Part shown: positions 46,481 through 58,100 of the stretch, piece by piece
How positions within the stretch are numbered: the first letter of the stretch is position 1
Layout of the letters: each line of letters opens with the position of its first letter
DNA from: Gigaspora rosea
Taxonomy: Eukaryota; Glomeromycota; Glomeromycetes; Diversisporales; Gigasporaceae
Length of the DNA stretch: 64,000 nt
Direction: 5' to 3'
Assembly (NCBI GenBank): GCA_003550325.1
Contig: QKWP01000372.1
Location: 58,993-122,992, forward strand
Position numbers and translations under genes: made by a program
Notes under the pieces: model-generated
What the model saw: only the letters and a program-made list of their open reading frames with translations
Databases searched by the model: none
What the model was told of the DNA's origin: nothing

Positions 46481-47835
46481 TGCAAAACACCAATCCGGAC
46501 TGAACCAATAAGAACCGTGGGACGGACACAAGGACCAGTCCAGGATCGGAACATAGTCATATGGGGTTTTTGCTTTGAAAATGACCCTACGGCACTAGAT
46601 TTTTTTTTTTTTGAGTACCCAGCAAATAAAAATTAAGTAATCCAAACAACTCAAATTTTGATTTTCCGTTAATTTTAGATATGATCTTTGCAAAAAATTT
46701 TTACTATTGGATAAAAATCAAAAATCGTGTAACGATGACTATAGAGTCATTTTTAAGCCAAATTTTTTGGGGCTTTACTTATTTGTGCCGGTAATACGAG
46801 CTCCTGAAAGGCAACTACCAATCAATGAGTTCGAATTTTGATCGTTCTGAATCAGTCCGACATAAATTCTGAACACGTGCGGAAGACGAAAAAAGCGAAA
46901 ATACAACAAAAATGCTGGGGACGAAATTTTACTTATAATGGGCAACAGTATATGGCCAAAGCTTCCAATTTTAATCTCCTAACCCATTTTGTTTATTTAC
47001 AAAATTAAAATTCCTTTTTTGAGTTTATTACCGGCACAAATAAGTAAATCCATTTTTTTGGTAATCCATATTTAAATTAGCCAATCGGAGAACATAAAAT
47101 GTTATTGTCCCAGATCAGTCCGACATTTGAGTAAAGCGAAGAAAAACAAAGAAAATACAAGAAAACGAGTGTTTAAACATGCCTTAAGACACTAATTGAA
47201 AATGACGGGAATGAAATTTTACACATAGGAACAGATTATTTTATTTCTATGTCCTCTAACCTTAACTCACTAACCAAAAGTTTTTAATTTACGTTGAATT
47301 CCTTTTTTGGGGTCATCTAAAGCCGTGTCTAATCACGTGACTTGTAACCAATTAAATGGTTTGTTTTGATTGACACGGATCAGCCCGAAGAGAACCCCAC
47401 AAAAAATACAAGAAATGAGTGTCTAAACCTATCTCGGGCATTAATAAAAAATGTCGAGAGGACAATTTTACTTTAAAACATACTCTAAACCTAACCTAAA
47501 CTAAGGTTTACTCTAACTTTAATTAAAAAAATCAAAAACATACGGCTTTAGACATCCCCTTTTTTTGGGTTTGTATCACTCGCAAAAATAAGTATTCCGC
47601 AAATTTTCGGGCTTACATAATGTTAAACGATTATAAAATTTGTACAAAATGAGCTCTATGCTTCATAAATTAAGATTTATCAAAATCCCAATTTTGGAAC
47701 CCTATTTTAGGGCAAATAATGCATTTGTTTACATTTACGAAGTACGTAGTCGTAGTAATTATGTCATTTTGGGGCCAATAATCAGTCCTCATAAAGACCG
47801 GACCGGGTCGGACCGGCCCGGACCGATGCATTACT
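46481..47835. repeat. complex repeat region, several diverged foldbacks
   Basis: Blocks with GATCAGTCCGACA-like sequence recur near 46850, 47115 and 47380, and a related one at 48825. Inverted pairs include TGCTTTGAAAATGACCCTA (46570) against the block near 46740, and GTCATCTAAAGCCGTG (47323) against CGGCTTTAGACATCCCC (47540). A GC-rich GACCGGACCGGGTCGG tandem lies at 47798-47825. No gene. Confidence 0.5.
46774..47048. mobile_element. MITE with TTTACTTATTTGTGCCGG ends (275 bp)
   Basis: TIR TTTACTTATTTGTGCCGGTA and its inverse near 47030-47048. The same family as the nested copy at 23432-23755. Confidence 0.75.
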
Positions 47836-48033
47836 AGATAAGTATTTTCCTTTAAAAAGACAGCATGAATGAAATGGAGCTTTCGTAGTTACTGAATTAG
47901 GAAAAGGTATGAGAGAATTTTCTCGTACAAAAGATAATAGTGTATGTCCGTAATTTGTAATATTCGTACATTCACATGCGACAATGTGTTAAAAACCTTG
48001 TTCATTGCTTTGTCTTGATAAATTGGGACTATG

Positions 48034-48426
48034 CATGTGGCCGAAATATTTCAGCCATTCAGTAACTTGGCAAATGCTTAAAAGTAAGGTAATTAATAAT
48101 TTTGCAAAGTTAGTAAAAATCAGCTTCACATATGTTAAGCCAGAGCTGCAGAAACTTATGCAAGACCCTTTGGTATTTCGGTTTTTTCAGAATAATTTTC
48201 GATTAGACATTGAAGTTTCGGTCATATATTAAGTATAGATGCCAAAATTCCAATGTCTGCCGAAAATTATTCTGAAAAAGCCGAAATGCCTAAGAATCTT
48301 GCATAAGTTTCTGTAGCACCAGCTTAACATATATGAAGCTGATTTCTACCACCTTTACAAAATTATTAATAATTTTAACTTTAAGAATTTGCCAAATTGC
48401 CGAAATGGCCGAAATATTTCGGTCAC
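48034..48426. mobile_element. foldback MITE (~393 bp) with GTGGCCGAAATATTTC ends
   Basis: Arms of about 190 bp are inverted copies with a short loop near 48230. Shared blocks are GGCCGAAATATTTC, AATTAATAATTTTG, AATCAGCTTCACATATGT and AGAATAATTTTCG. The 75-codon plus frame at 48005-48232 lies mostly in the left arm and is not a gene. Confidence 0.85.
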
Positions 48427-48884
48427 AGGTATAATTGAGACAATAATTTGGGTTTATTGTGATAATCTCTGTTCACTTATTATGTTTTAAATTTAGCATC
48501 GCACACATATTTCCTTTCTTGTATTTTCAAATTTATTTTTTTATTATTAAATTATCAATTTACAGGATTAATGATCTTTTTATGCCCAATAAAACAATTC
48601 TTTCTATTTTACCAATTTTATTCATCGTGCAAAGAAGAAATAAAAAAAAATAAAATATAAAACATAAAAATTTAAATAGGTGCACGCGTCGGCTTGTTTA
48701 CGTGTCAATTTCTATGTAACGTTAGCATTGTTAACAGATCATACTTCTTTTGGTGGTCATTTAAAGCCGTGTGCAATCACGTGATTCAATAAAATTGATT
48801 ATTTTGATCAGCACGGATCAACCGACACAAAAACAGGAAAAAAAAAAAGGCGAAAACCATAAAAAAAATACAAGTGTCTTAACT
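48427..48884. other. AT-rich sequence with a copy of the GCCGTG/CACGTGA repeat
   Basis: The stretch 48745-48880 resembles 47313-47460 (TAAAGCCGTGTGCAATCACG). Nothing else recognised. Confidence 0.4.
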
Positions 48885-49156
48885 AGTGATGTGCCGCGTA
48901 TAGTACAGTTCGCAAAAAAAAGTTTAGAATATTCTAAAACAAATGATAAAATTATTCATATATCAAATTTTTATTATGAAACCGCCTTTTTTTTCTAAGT
49001 AAAGTTATTCCTTGCGAAATTTTGTATATAGATGGCTTATATATCATATATATACCATACATATTGCACATGTTATACACTATACAACTATACGTACTGT
49101 ACGCACTGTATGCTAAAAAAATTCAGATATCAATATCATATAAATGGCACATCATT
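48885..49156. mobile_element. MITE with GTGATGTGCCGCGTA left end (copy 1)
   Basis: Starts AGTGATGTGCCGCGTA and ends with the block ATAAATGGCACATCATTA. The inner TACGTACTGTACG and CTAAAAAAATTCAG blocks match 57204-57345. The copy holds about 130 bp more than its partner, so one has an indel. Confidence 0.65.
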
Positions 49157-50254
49157 AGTCTTAACCTACCTCGTGACAGTAACAAAAAATGTCGGGGACT
49201 TGCTCTCGCCCCAACCCGAAACTTACCCTTATCTAATTTAAGCAAAAAAATTAAAATCATAAGACTGCATGCGACTTTAGACGTTCCCTTCGTTTGGAAA
49301 GCATTACACGAAAAATTAGCACGTATATTTCATGTACTGTATGTACGTACGTTCGTACGTATCAGAATAGTTATCTGTGGCTTTATCATACATTAACATA
49401 ACATTTTAGAATCACAATTCACAATTTAATAATGCATGATATCATCAAGAAATTTTTGAACTGATAAATATCGATTATTATTTGCACTTACTAATCGATT
49501 AGCAATACCCCATTGATAAAAATCAATATATTAGAAATCGATAGTTACCGATATCGATTTCTTATCTATATTGATTTCTATATACTGTATTACTGTATTA
49601 CTAATCGATTTCTATCTATGTCAATTGTTATCGATAGGGATGTTACCAACTGATTTCTATCAATGTTACTATAAAAATTAGTGTCAAACCGCGATAAAAA
49701 ATTTTATTGATAATAATCATTTATTAGTTACTAAACGATTAGTTAGCATTATCGATTATTATCGATAAATATTATCATTAGATATCGATAAATAATTTTT
49801 CGATAATAATTATTTATTGTTAGAAAATGATCAGTAGCATTATTATTTATTTTTGATAGGGACACTTTATGAAAATAAACTCCACCACTGATTGTTATCG
49901 ATTAAATTTATCGATAATAATCGATTGGTCGTTGATTATCGTTATTTATCAGTGAAAAGATTTTCTGATGTCACCTAACTATATCATACAGTCATAAGTA
50001 CTCAAAAATAAATCTTTGCTATTCGTTATCTCTTAAACCGTTTGAAATTCAAGGCAGATCTGCGATAATCACGTGTATTACAAATACACAAAAAATAATA
50101 TAATGCAGTAATGATACAATATGTCATAAATAAGGTGATATATTATTTATTTTATTTATTTATGCTCATGGTAATAAAGTGCTACGTGAGTTGCCAATAA
50201 AATTCAACATTTCAGGGCAATTATGCAGGAGAAATGGTTTAAGGGTAAAGATTA
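49157..50254. repeat. ATCGAT-rich low-complexity sequence
   Basis: From about 49470 to 49950, ATCGAT, TATCGATAA and AATCGATT recur tens of times with no fixed period. It is a self-complementary simple repeat. No gene. Confidence 0.6.
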
Positions 50255-50565
50255 TTTAAATGTCAATACCTCATGATCTAGTGACCCGAATTTAAAACTT
50301 TTGATATCATTCGATTTGTCTCGACGAGACGGTTTGAATGGTACAAATTTGTTATTTTTGAACCGCTAGATCATGAGATATTGGAAATAACTATCCGCGG
50401 CGCAGAAAATTTAAATTTCTGTAGAGCTGCGTTGCAAATTGCCTTTTGCAAATATCTCTCGATCCAGCGACCAGAATTCAATGATTTTGACACCATACAA
50501 ATCGTCTCATCGAGACGATCGAATTGTGCCAAAATCATTAAATCCTAATCATGGATCATATAAAG
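50255..50565. mobile_element. diverged foldback related to the GAGACGA family
   Basis: CTCATGATCTAGTGACC pairs with the block near 50363-50385 (CGCTAGATCATGAGATATTG). TTGTCTCGACGAGACGG lies at 50318 and CGTCTCATCGAGACGATCG at 50505. The core palindrome links it to 7.8 and 27.9 kb. Confidence 0.55.
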
Positions 50566-51610
50566 TAATAAAAACAAAATTTTAAAAAATTCCATTTAAG
50601 AGATAGCCTTTGACAATCAATAGAAAAAGTCGGGAAACCGAGGATAAGCATAAAACGAGCACTCAAGATATAGAATTTCATTAACGTTTTTTAGTATTTT
50701 TATAATAATCAATTATGGTTTCGTGTATATACATGTTTATTGATCGTTTGAACCACCATTTTATTAATTAAAAAATAAATAAATAATAATAATAATTATA
50801 AAATTCTGTCAATTTTAGACATTCGGTTCCAATATTTTGCAATTCGTTAAAATTAGAACATGAACACTTGCATTTGATTTGCATCTGGAAATTGCTAGTA
50901 TTTTAAGAAATAACCAGGAACTTACATGTTTTTTTCTGGAAAACTGGGTATTTCCCGAAACTATGCCTGGAGGAAGTCAGGTGTGTGTATTTTTTTTTAA
51001 GATTTTTATAAGTTTATATCTTCATTTCAAATTAAAATAATCTTTATTTGGGTTGGATAACATAGTAATAAAATAAATAGAACAAGAATCTTCATGTCGT
51101 AATATAAGTTATCCATTCAAATTTGACATGCTATATTAGTAAAATAGTACTTTATCATTTTGATTTAAATAAAGTGATCTATATGTCATTAGAATCGGGA
51201 ACCTGTAAATGGAATTTGATAATGTTCTATACGTTTTCGAACTTTGAAAATATTTCAATAATGGCCTGATTAATAAACTATTTCAGAATCTTATTAATCG
51301 GGAATAGCCTTAAACATTGAAATGAGCATGATATTGGTATGATTATTTCAATAAAAGTTTGTCAGCTTAGTTAATAAAATTAAAAAATTTTTATTATTCG
51401 AAAGAACTAGTATAATAATAGATATTATATAGAAATTAGTATTCAACAAGTAATTTTGCAAAATAAGTAGGTTTTTGCGTGATGGTAATCATCTGATGAG
51501 CACAGTAAATTGAACAAGAATTATAATCATATTGAATAGATAAAATTATCCGAATTAATTATTTTTAAATCATATGATACTTTTTTTTATATATTATTAT
51601 ACATATGGGT
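50566..51610. other. AT-rich gene-free sequence
   Basis: Nothing recognised. Confidence 0.4.
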
Positions 51611-51779
51611 GTTACATATTAAAACAGCCCACTTTTACATGGATGATCTACAAATAGTAATAAAAAATTTTTTTTACTATACAATTAGCTCTTATTACTT
51701 ATTTAATAGATATCTATTCAAAAAATCTACTAAAAGAAATTTTCAAAAATTGTAACAATGGGCTGTTTTAATATGTAAC
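51611..51779. mobile_element. MITE (169 bp) with GTTACATATTAAAACAGCCC ends
   Basis: Near-perfect TIRs of about 29 bp. The end resembles that of 18059-18393 (TATTAAAA then GGGCCCA then TTTTACA), so the two are probably related. Noncoding. Confidence 0.85.
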
Positions 51780-51789
51780 GTCCGTATTA

Positions 51790-51900
51790 AGGGGTTTCAA
51801 AATTAACAAATAAGTCGCTTATTTCAAATATATAGAATTTTTTAAATAGCGTTTTTACTATAAATCAGAAAAATAAAATAAAATTAATTTTGAAACCCCT
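51790..51900. mobile_element. MITE (111 bp) with AGGGGTTTCAAAATTAA ends
   Basis: TIR AGGGGTTTCAAAATTAA and its reverse complement. It lies 10 bases after the previous MITE. The same ends appear at 55109-55260, 55283-55411 and 55539-55692. Confidence 0.85.
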
Positions 51901-52190
51901 AATTAGCTCAATTTCATATAACAAATGATAATTTGTTATATATAAAGCCTGTATTACTTAAATCGAAATAGTCCCCTTAAAACTTATTTGTTTATTTGAC
52001 AAATTAGCAGTAAATAGCTAATTCTGTTTTAGGTATGACAAGGGAGTGTGATTTACTGCGTACGTCAAATTAGGCAAATTATGAATACACTATCAAAGAA
52101 ACGAAGAATAATTAACTAAATTTGTCTCGGAGAAATAAAATGACAAAAAGGTAATTTCATTACCAGTATTAAATCTTATCTTGTTTTAAT

Positions 52191-53933
52191 TTAAAAGTTC
52201 GTAGAGTTTGGCAAATTTTCATAAATAAATTCGTGAAGATAATTGCGAAATGTGTTTGTTAATCTACCATTATTATGTGTTGAAAGTGTATGTAATGCCT
52301 GATTCCATTCTTTTAATGTGCGTTTATTTTTTTTTCCAGTGATTGGTTTAAGAGATACATGACTGTAATTATTATCCGTACCGCCTTCATCTTCGATTAT
52401 TCTCATCGGCATTTCGAAGGATATTTTAACATTAAATAAATCAGGCAAATAATATTGGAATAATGGTGCTAGAATATCCTGACTAGTACATTGAGAGATC
52501 ATATCTAAATGTAACGGTATATAAAAATTATTTGCATTACAATAAATTTTAAAAATATTACAAATTGCTTGAAATTCGGTTTGATTTATTCCATTAGGTA
52601 TGTCTGCGTTGCCACTTTGTTGTAGTTGTATATCTATACTAACGCGTGCTTTTAATATATCGTCAAAACATATTTTGGTGATTTGTGCATCTACACCAAA
52701 TTTCGCAAGAACCCAATTATGAAATTTTGATGGTAATGAGAGTTGTCTGATTCCAGATTCGACTGTAAAATTTTTATTTTTTTGTAAATAATAACCAGAT
52801 GCTTTATTGAATGCCATTTCAGGGTTATCTTTCGCGAATTTATAAAGAAAATCCCAAACATGAGGTTTGTTTGAACTATGCTTTGACCTTAATGATTCTA
52901 TTAAGCAACGATTTAAAAAATTATCACGAGAATCTTGTTTAATATGCATAGATGACTCCATTAATGTTTCACCAATATCCTCTAATCTATCTTCAAATAA
53001 ATATAGAATGCTGCCAATAACACCATAACTCAGTTGAAAATCAAGATCAATTAATTCACTGATCCGTTTGCTAATAGATTCAACGTCCGGTCGAACCCAA
53101 TCAGCAGAAGGATTAGGAGGGTAGAAAATGAGAAAAGCCCCCTGAATTACTAGGTCATTGACATCATTGCAGATTTGATGATAACCAATTTCTTTCCATA
53201 ACAATACCAAATCTTTACAAAGTAAAATTGCGCGAGCAATTACATTTAATTGTCTATTATTTTCGTAACCATCTTTAGGTGGGTATTCTTCTGGAATATT
53301 TTGCGTTGCACGAAGTGATTTTGATGGTCTTGGAGGGAATGGAATGAATTTCATACGCAGTATTAGATCTTTAATAGCATCAATATTTTTTTGTAAAATG
53401 CTTTGTGCATCACTTATTGAATGTGGACCACCAGAAAGGAAATGAAAGAGTTCCATATCATTTCCTTTTAAACAAAGTTCGTTGGTATCAAATTGCTTTT
53501 GCGCCACCGTTAGAAAATACGCGAAGACATCTAGCTCTAAATTACTAGCCCACGGTTCTTGAGATTTTTCTTTTAATGATCTAATTCGATCGAAACTAAT
53601 TTGACCAACATTATGCGCGATTTTTAATTCAATTAATTTGAAATCATAACCTCCATAATGGACAAGAAGTTTTTGAACGAAATAACGCGATAGAATTCCA
53701 TGCTTAGTAATAATAGACTGTGCAACGGGTAAGTTCATGAAAGTCGGTCCAAGTTTTACGGCGTAAAAGAGTGCATGTGCCTTTTCATAATGGTAAATAA
53801 TCCATTCTGCTCGTGCATGTTCATTTTTGTAAACTCGCAACCAGGCTTTACAACATAACGCAAAATTTTTTGGATTTTTGACGTATTTGAAAATAAGAAA
53901 TTCAATAGTAACTGCGGGATGATTAGTGCTCAT
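52191..53933 (-). CDS. F-box-like hypothetical protein (580 aa)
   Basis: One uninterrupted reading frame of 580 codons, by far the longest here, with balanced amino-acid content and no low-complexity runs. The first 35 residues resemble a degenerate F-box (the segment NPKNFALCCKAWLRVYKN at about 18-35 has the typical C-terminal F-box pattern). After it come helical segments such as ARAEWIIYHYEKAHALFYAVKLG (40-62) and long helices with regular hydrophobic spacing, suggesting a helical-repeat (ankyrin- or HEAT-like) array. No transmembrane or signal segment is evident. F-box proteins link substrates to an SCF ubiquitin ligase; that role is an inference from a weak N-terminal match. The start is the first Met; no upstream in-frame extension was seen. 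It stands alone, with no neighbouring gene within 10 kb, and lacks introns, unlike the other genes here. Confidence 0.8.
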   Translation of the reverse strand: MSTNHPAVTIEFLIFKYVKNPKNFALCCKAWLRVYKNEHARAEWIIYHYEKAHALFYAVKLGPTFMNLPVAQSIITKHGILSRYFVQKLLVHYGGYDFKLIELKIAHNVGQISFDRIRSLKEKSQEPWASNLELDVFAYFLTVAQKQFDTNELCLKGNDMELFHFLSGGPHSISDAQSILQKNIDAIKDLILRMKFIPFPPRPSKSLRATQNIPEEYPPKDGYENNRQLNVIARAILLCKDLVLLWKEIGYHQICNDVNDLVIQGAFLIFYPPNPSADWVRPDVESISKRISELIDLDFQLSYGVIGSILYLFEDRLEDIGETLMESSMHIKQDSRDNFLNRCLIESLRSKHSSNKPHVWDFLYKFAKDNPEMAFNKASGYYLQKNKNFTVESGIRQLSLPSKFHNWVLAKFGVDAQITKICFDDILKARVSIDIQLQQSGNADIPNGINQTEFQAICNIFKIYCNANNFYIPLHLDMISQCTSQDILAPLFQYYLPDLFNVKISFEMPMRIIEDEGGTDNNYSHVSLKPITGKKNKRTLKEWNQALHTLSTHNNGRLTNTFRNYLHEFIYENLPNSTNF

Positions 53934-55108
53934 TTCTACAAAATCGTAAATTTATTGTAAATAAATTTCAAAAAATAAGTGTTTATAAATTGTTGATACT
54001 GAGAATTAAAGTTTGAAATGAAACTCCGAAATTCAAGAAAAAAAAATTTTAATAACATTACCTTGATAACTCAAATATATAGATTCCTTAATATGGAAAT
54101 TTCTATAGTAGAAATGCAAACTGTAATTCATTATAAAAATAAAAATTGGTTTATTAGAATATGATCAGATATCTACAAATTTTTCCTTTGATTCGTAGTC
54201 AAATTAGACAATTCCGATAAACCAGATTGTAAAAGGTACAGAATTGAAACAAATCACCCCAACGATTTTGACTAACCAATAGATTTTTTTTTTAAAAAAA
54301 AAAAATCTAGCCTCCGTGTGTAAAAAAAAAAGCTTTTTCCGAACGGAAGATGTTTTACTATTAAAATAACTAAAGTTGGTTATTCATATGTTCACAACAA
54401 GCATCTCAGAAATAATTTAAAATAAGTTTGTGTAGCCTTGTAACGCGTCTTCTTTTTTTTCTAAAAATCTTAAAACTATTAATTTATATCAGTTTTAATT
54501 AAAGTATATAAAAAGAAATGGCTTTATTTAAATTATACTTTTAATAGATTACTATATATCTTTAAATGGTTGGACCAGACTATTACAAATTTATGCTAGC
54601 GCAGTAGTAACTTAAAAAGTTAAGTACAAAAACACATATTTATTTATGTAAAAGACAATATGAGTAAAGTTTATATTATTCCTTACAGAATCTCACTTAG
54701 GATTGGAACGCATAAAAATTGATCCATTGCTTTGAGTTCAAATTATGCTAATGATAGTTGAATTAAGCGGTTAAACAATTAAACGATTAGAAATTTATGA
54801 AGTTTTCAATATCTAATTATCATTATATAGAAATTATATAATTAAATCACGTGAAATCAAGATAATTCTATTTTAGGAATCAATCTAGAACTGATTATCG
54901 AATATTACACTATCTTGAAATTTTTCCGAGATGGTAAAAATCTAATATTCCACAAGTACATATATTTAGTTCGAAAAATCTATGTTTATTTTCAAAATCA
55001 ATAAAATTATCGAAGTATCATTCTGCTAGAATTCCGAGACTTCCGTGATTTCACATGCTGCAGTGATCGATTAATCGATATCAGATTCGAAAATTTTTTT
55101 GTCCAATA
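53934..55108. other. upstream region of the 580-aa gene, gene-free
   Basis: AT-rich. A/T homopolymer runs lie at 54040 and 54285-54330. No element was recognised. Confidence 0.45.
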
Positions 55109-55260
55109 AGGGGTTTCAAATTTAACTTTATTTTGAAAATAAGTGGGAGTTTGAAAAGTTCTATTTCTATTTTGAAAATTTGGAAGTCAGAAAATGATAG
55201 GAGTTATCCGGAAATAAAATAATGAAATCAGAAACTTGGACCTTAGATCTGAAACCCCCT
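55109..55260. mobile_element. AGGGGTTTC-family MITE copy 2
   Basis: Left AGGGGTTTCAAATTTAAC, right GATCTGAAACCCCC; internal GAAAATAAGTGGGAGTTTG and GAGTTATCCGG. The copy at 55539 shares these internal blocks. Confidence 0.7.
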
Positions 55261-55282
55261 ATGATTCATAAATTTACCTTTA

Positions 55283-55411
55283 AAGGTTTCAAAATTAATA
55301 TTAAGAAATCTTATTTTTATTTTTCGATTCATAATTCGAAATAGTAAAATGCTACTTTAAAAATCCTATTTATTTATAAAATTTTCGTTTTTTGTTAATT
55401 TTGAAACCCCT
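55283..55411. mobile_element. AGGGGTTTC-family MITE copy 3
   Basis: Left AAAGGTTTCAAAATTAAT, right TTAATTTTGAAACCCCT. This is the ends-type of 51790-51900. Confidence 0.7.
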
Positions 55412-55538
55412 AGTAGGCTGATTAGAATTAATTTATCTCCAAAATAAGTGGGAGTTTAAAAAATCATAATATTTTTGAATGCAAAATCAGAACATGAGGT
55501 AGGAACATTTTCTGATGATGATAAATTATCATATAATA

Positions 55539-55692
55539 AGGGGTTTCAGAGTTAACTTATCTTGAAAATAAGTAGGAGTTCGAAAAGTACTATTTCTGTT
55601 TTTAAATTTCGAAATCAGAAAATGAAATAGAGTTATCCGGAGATAAAATAATTCGAAATCAGAAACTTGAACATTAGGTCTGAAAACTCCCC
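55539..55692. mobile_element. AGGGGTTTC-family MITE copy 4
   Basis: Left AGGGGTTTCAGAGTTAAC, right TAGGTCTGAAAACTCCCC; the interior is close to copy 2. Further partial copies follow to about 55830. Confidence 0.7.
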
Positions 55693-55839
55693 AATATAAA
55701 ATCATTAGGATGATTCAGAATTAACTTATAGAAAATAAACTGGAGTTTGATAATTCTTGAAATTCTGAAGTCAGAAATGAAATAGAAGCATTTTTCTGAT
55801 GATATATTATCGACATAATAAAAAAATCGAATCTATTCA

Positions 55840-56750
55840 GATCACTTATTTCGATATATCAAAAATGCTGTGCGCAGGCAAATTTCTTAAAATTTGTTAA
55901 GGTTAGGGTCAGTATTAGAACCTAAAGAGTGGTAATTTACGTGGTGAAATTGTTCTGCGAAATTTTTTGTTCGAACGCAAAAGGTATTTTCTTATGCTGA
56001 TTTTTGAGCTATGAGCGATTTTTGGCAATTTTCCTAATCGTGTTACTCGTGTTACGTTACATCTTGAAGTTAGGAGATCTGCGCCACAAACCTTGTACTA
56101 ATTTTATTCGAAATCTGAAATATGTATAGTATAAAAAAAGAAAGTTACTACTTATTGCCAGTGATTAACAAAAATTAATAAAAAGTTTTTTGCCGAAATA
56201 AAAATTAAAATTTGATTAATATTAGGGTTAGGGTAAGAACTGGGATAGGGCAGGGGGCATAGTTTATACCAAAATTTTATGAGAAATTTTTTTGTTAGAG
56301 CCTCAAAGGTAGATTTCATAGACAAAATTTAAAGATACAAAATATGCATTGGTGATGATCACCACTGGCGATAAATAGCAAACTTCATAAAAAAATTGAT
56401 AAAAGTCACAGAAAAATAATTTTTTGGGGCGCATTTTTTAGGGTTAGAGGTTATAGAGGGTTAAATACGTTTCATTTTAATCCGATTTCACTATGATCCG
56501 CGACATTAATTATCCAGGTGATGAATAGTAAGCTTCATTATACAAAGTTTCTTTGCTAATAATTGTTATTGCAAAATAATTTTTGAACAGATTAAAATTA
56601 ATTGACTTACATTAATTTTCAGCTGATGTATCAGTAAATTGAATCAAATACATACATATCTATGGATTATAAATATACGAATTAGCTTAAAGTTTTAAAC
56701 ACGAATAAAAGTTCAACATTTATTTTTATATTATTCAACATATTAACACA
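55840..56750. other. gene-free AT-rich sequence
   Basis: Nothing recognised beyond isolated TTAGGG-like words. Confidence 0.4.
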
Positions 56751-56907
56751 CAGTCAGTTCTGGATATAACGAACCTCTTTATAGCGAACTCTGGATATAA
56801 AAATTTTAAATAGTTCGGTATAAAAATTCTAGGAACTTTTAAATAAACGGTGATTTTCTATAATGAAATTTCTATTTTTCTTCCAGAACCTTCAATAAGA
56901 GTGACTG
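56751..56907. mobile_element. pogo/Tigger-like MITE (157 bp)
   Basis: Starts CAGTCAGTTCTGGATATAAC, with a second GGATATAA nearby, and ends AATAAGAGTGACTG followed by TA. The left flank is CA instead of TA, so one target copy has mutated. The end sequence is typical of pogo-type elements. Confidence 0.65.
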
Positions 56908-57203
56908 TATAAAAAAGCATAGAGAATCCATTTAAATATTAGAAACAGTTTAATTAGAACCGCAGTTATTGCCTTGTTAATGCAACAAGAGAATTCTGGA
57001 AAAATGAAACGCACCTATAATGGGTTTGATCAACACAAATTACAGGTAATAAAATGTCACAGGTACTGTACGTTTAATGATGCAATATAAAGAAAACCAA
57101 ATGTATAAAAAAAACCTTACTAAATCGGGTTAGTTTGTGGCAATGCAAAAAAAAAAAAATCTCACGTAATATTGCTGTATTGATTCACAAGCGTAGTATG
57201 TCT

Positions 57204-57345
57204 GGTGATGTGCCGCGTACGTACTGTACGCTAAAATTTTTACCGATCACTAGTTCCAGCCAATCAGATGCCAGAAAAGAACTATACGTACTGTACGTAC
57301 TGTACGCTAAAAATTTTCAGGTATCATATAAATGGCACATCACTA
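57204..57345. mobile_element. MITE with GTGATGTGCCGCGTA left end (copy 2, ~142 bp)
   Basis: Left GTGATGTGCCGCGTACGTAC, right ATAAATGGCACATCAC. The TACTGTACGTACTGTACGC runs inside are palindromic. It is the partner of 48885-49156. Confidence 0.75.
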
Positions 57346-57382
57346 AGTATGTCAATCTGGGTTCAACAATGTAATAATATCG

Positions 57383-57656
57383 TTTTGCATTACATGGATT
57401 TCAAAATTCGGGGCGGACGGACGGATTTTTTTTTTTTTTTTAATTTACTGCAAATAGAATAATGTTTACATTTAACTGTTAGGGTTATACGAGGTTAATT
57501 TTTTCATTTTGCACAACAAGGAATCAAAAAATTGGGCCGGCAGTCATGTTTATCCTGTCAGTCCTACGGAAAATTAAGGTCACCGTCGGGTGACACCGGA
57601 TGAAAATAGCGGAAAAAAATAGTTGTCATAAATCGAACAATTGGCACAAATGGGAA

Positions 57657-57696
<40 letters not shown>

Positions 57697-57748
57697 NTTG
57701 AAAAAATTGAAAAAAAATGGGACGGCGGGTAATGCAAAACGAAAAATC
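57383..57748. repeat. weak foldback with poly-A and an N
   Basis: CGTTTTGCATTAC at the left and GTAATGCAAAACG at the right are inverse. An A run of about 38 bases ends in a single N at 57697, opposite a long T run near 57425. The N marks a sequencing or assembly stop in the homopolymer. The short minus frame over it is meaningless. Confidence 0.5.
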
Positions 57749-58100
57749 AACTTTGCGTGGCTTATTATTAAATTTTTTTTTAATAATTTTTACATTTAGT
57801 ACTAACGTTTCGTTCGAATTTAACACTTTTTTTTTTTAAGCTTTAGTAAATAATCTTGACTTTCTGCAAATTCTCTTGTAAACTTTCAGTAAATTCTCTT
57901 GTGCAAACGATTAACAATTTTATCGAATATTGATTGTTATAATTATCAACAAAAATAAATGTGTTTAGGCATTTTAGGTTTGATAGAGTGTTTATGTTTT
58001 AAATTACAAGGAAGTTTGTAAACATAGGTCTCTCAACAAATTTTAGTCTCTTGAAAATAAAGTACTAATCAAAAATTTTATAAAAATTTTCTTGATTGAG
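57749..58100. other. AT-rich gene-free sequence
   Basis: Nothing recognised. Confidence 0.4.

Noticed and set aside
46490-47825. A large hAT element bounded by TAGGGTTGCAAAAC and the GC-rich GATGCATTACTA end
   Set aside because: The ends match only partly and the 8-base flanks (TTCTGGAT, GATAAGTA) differ.
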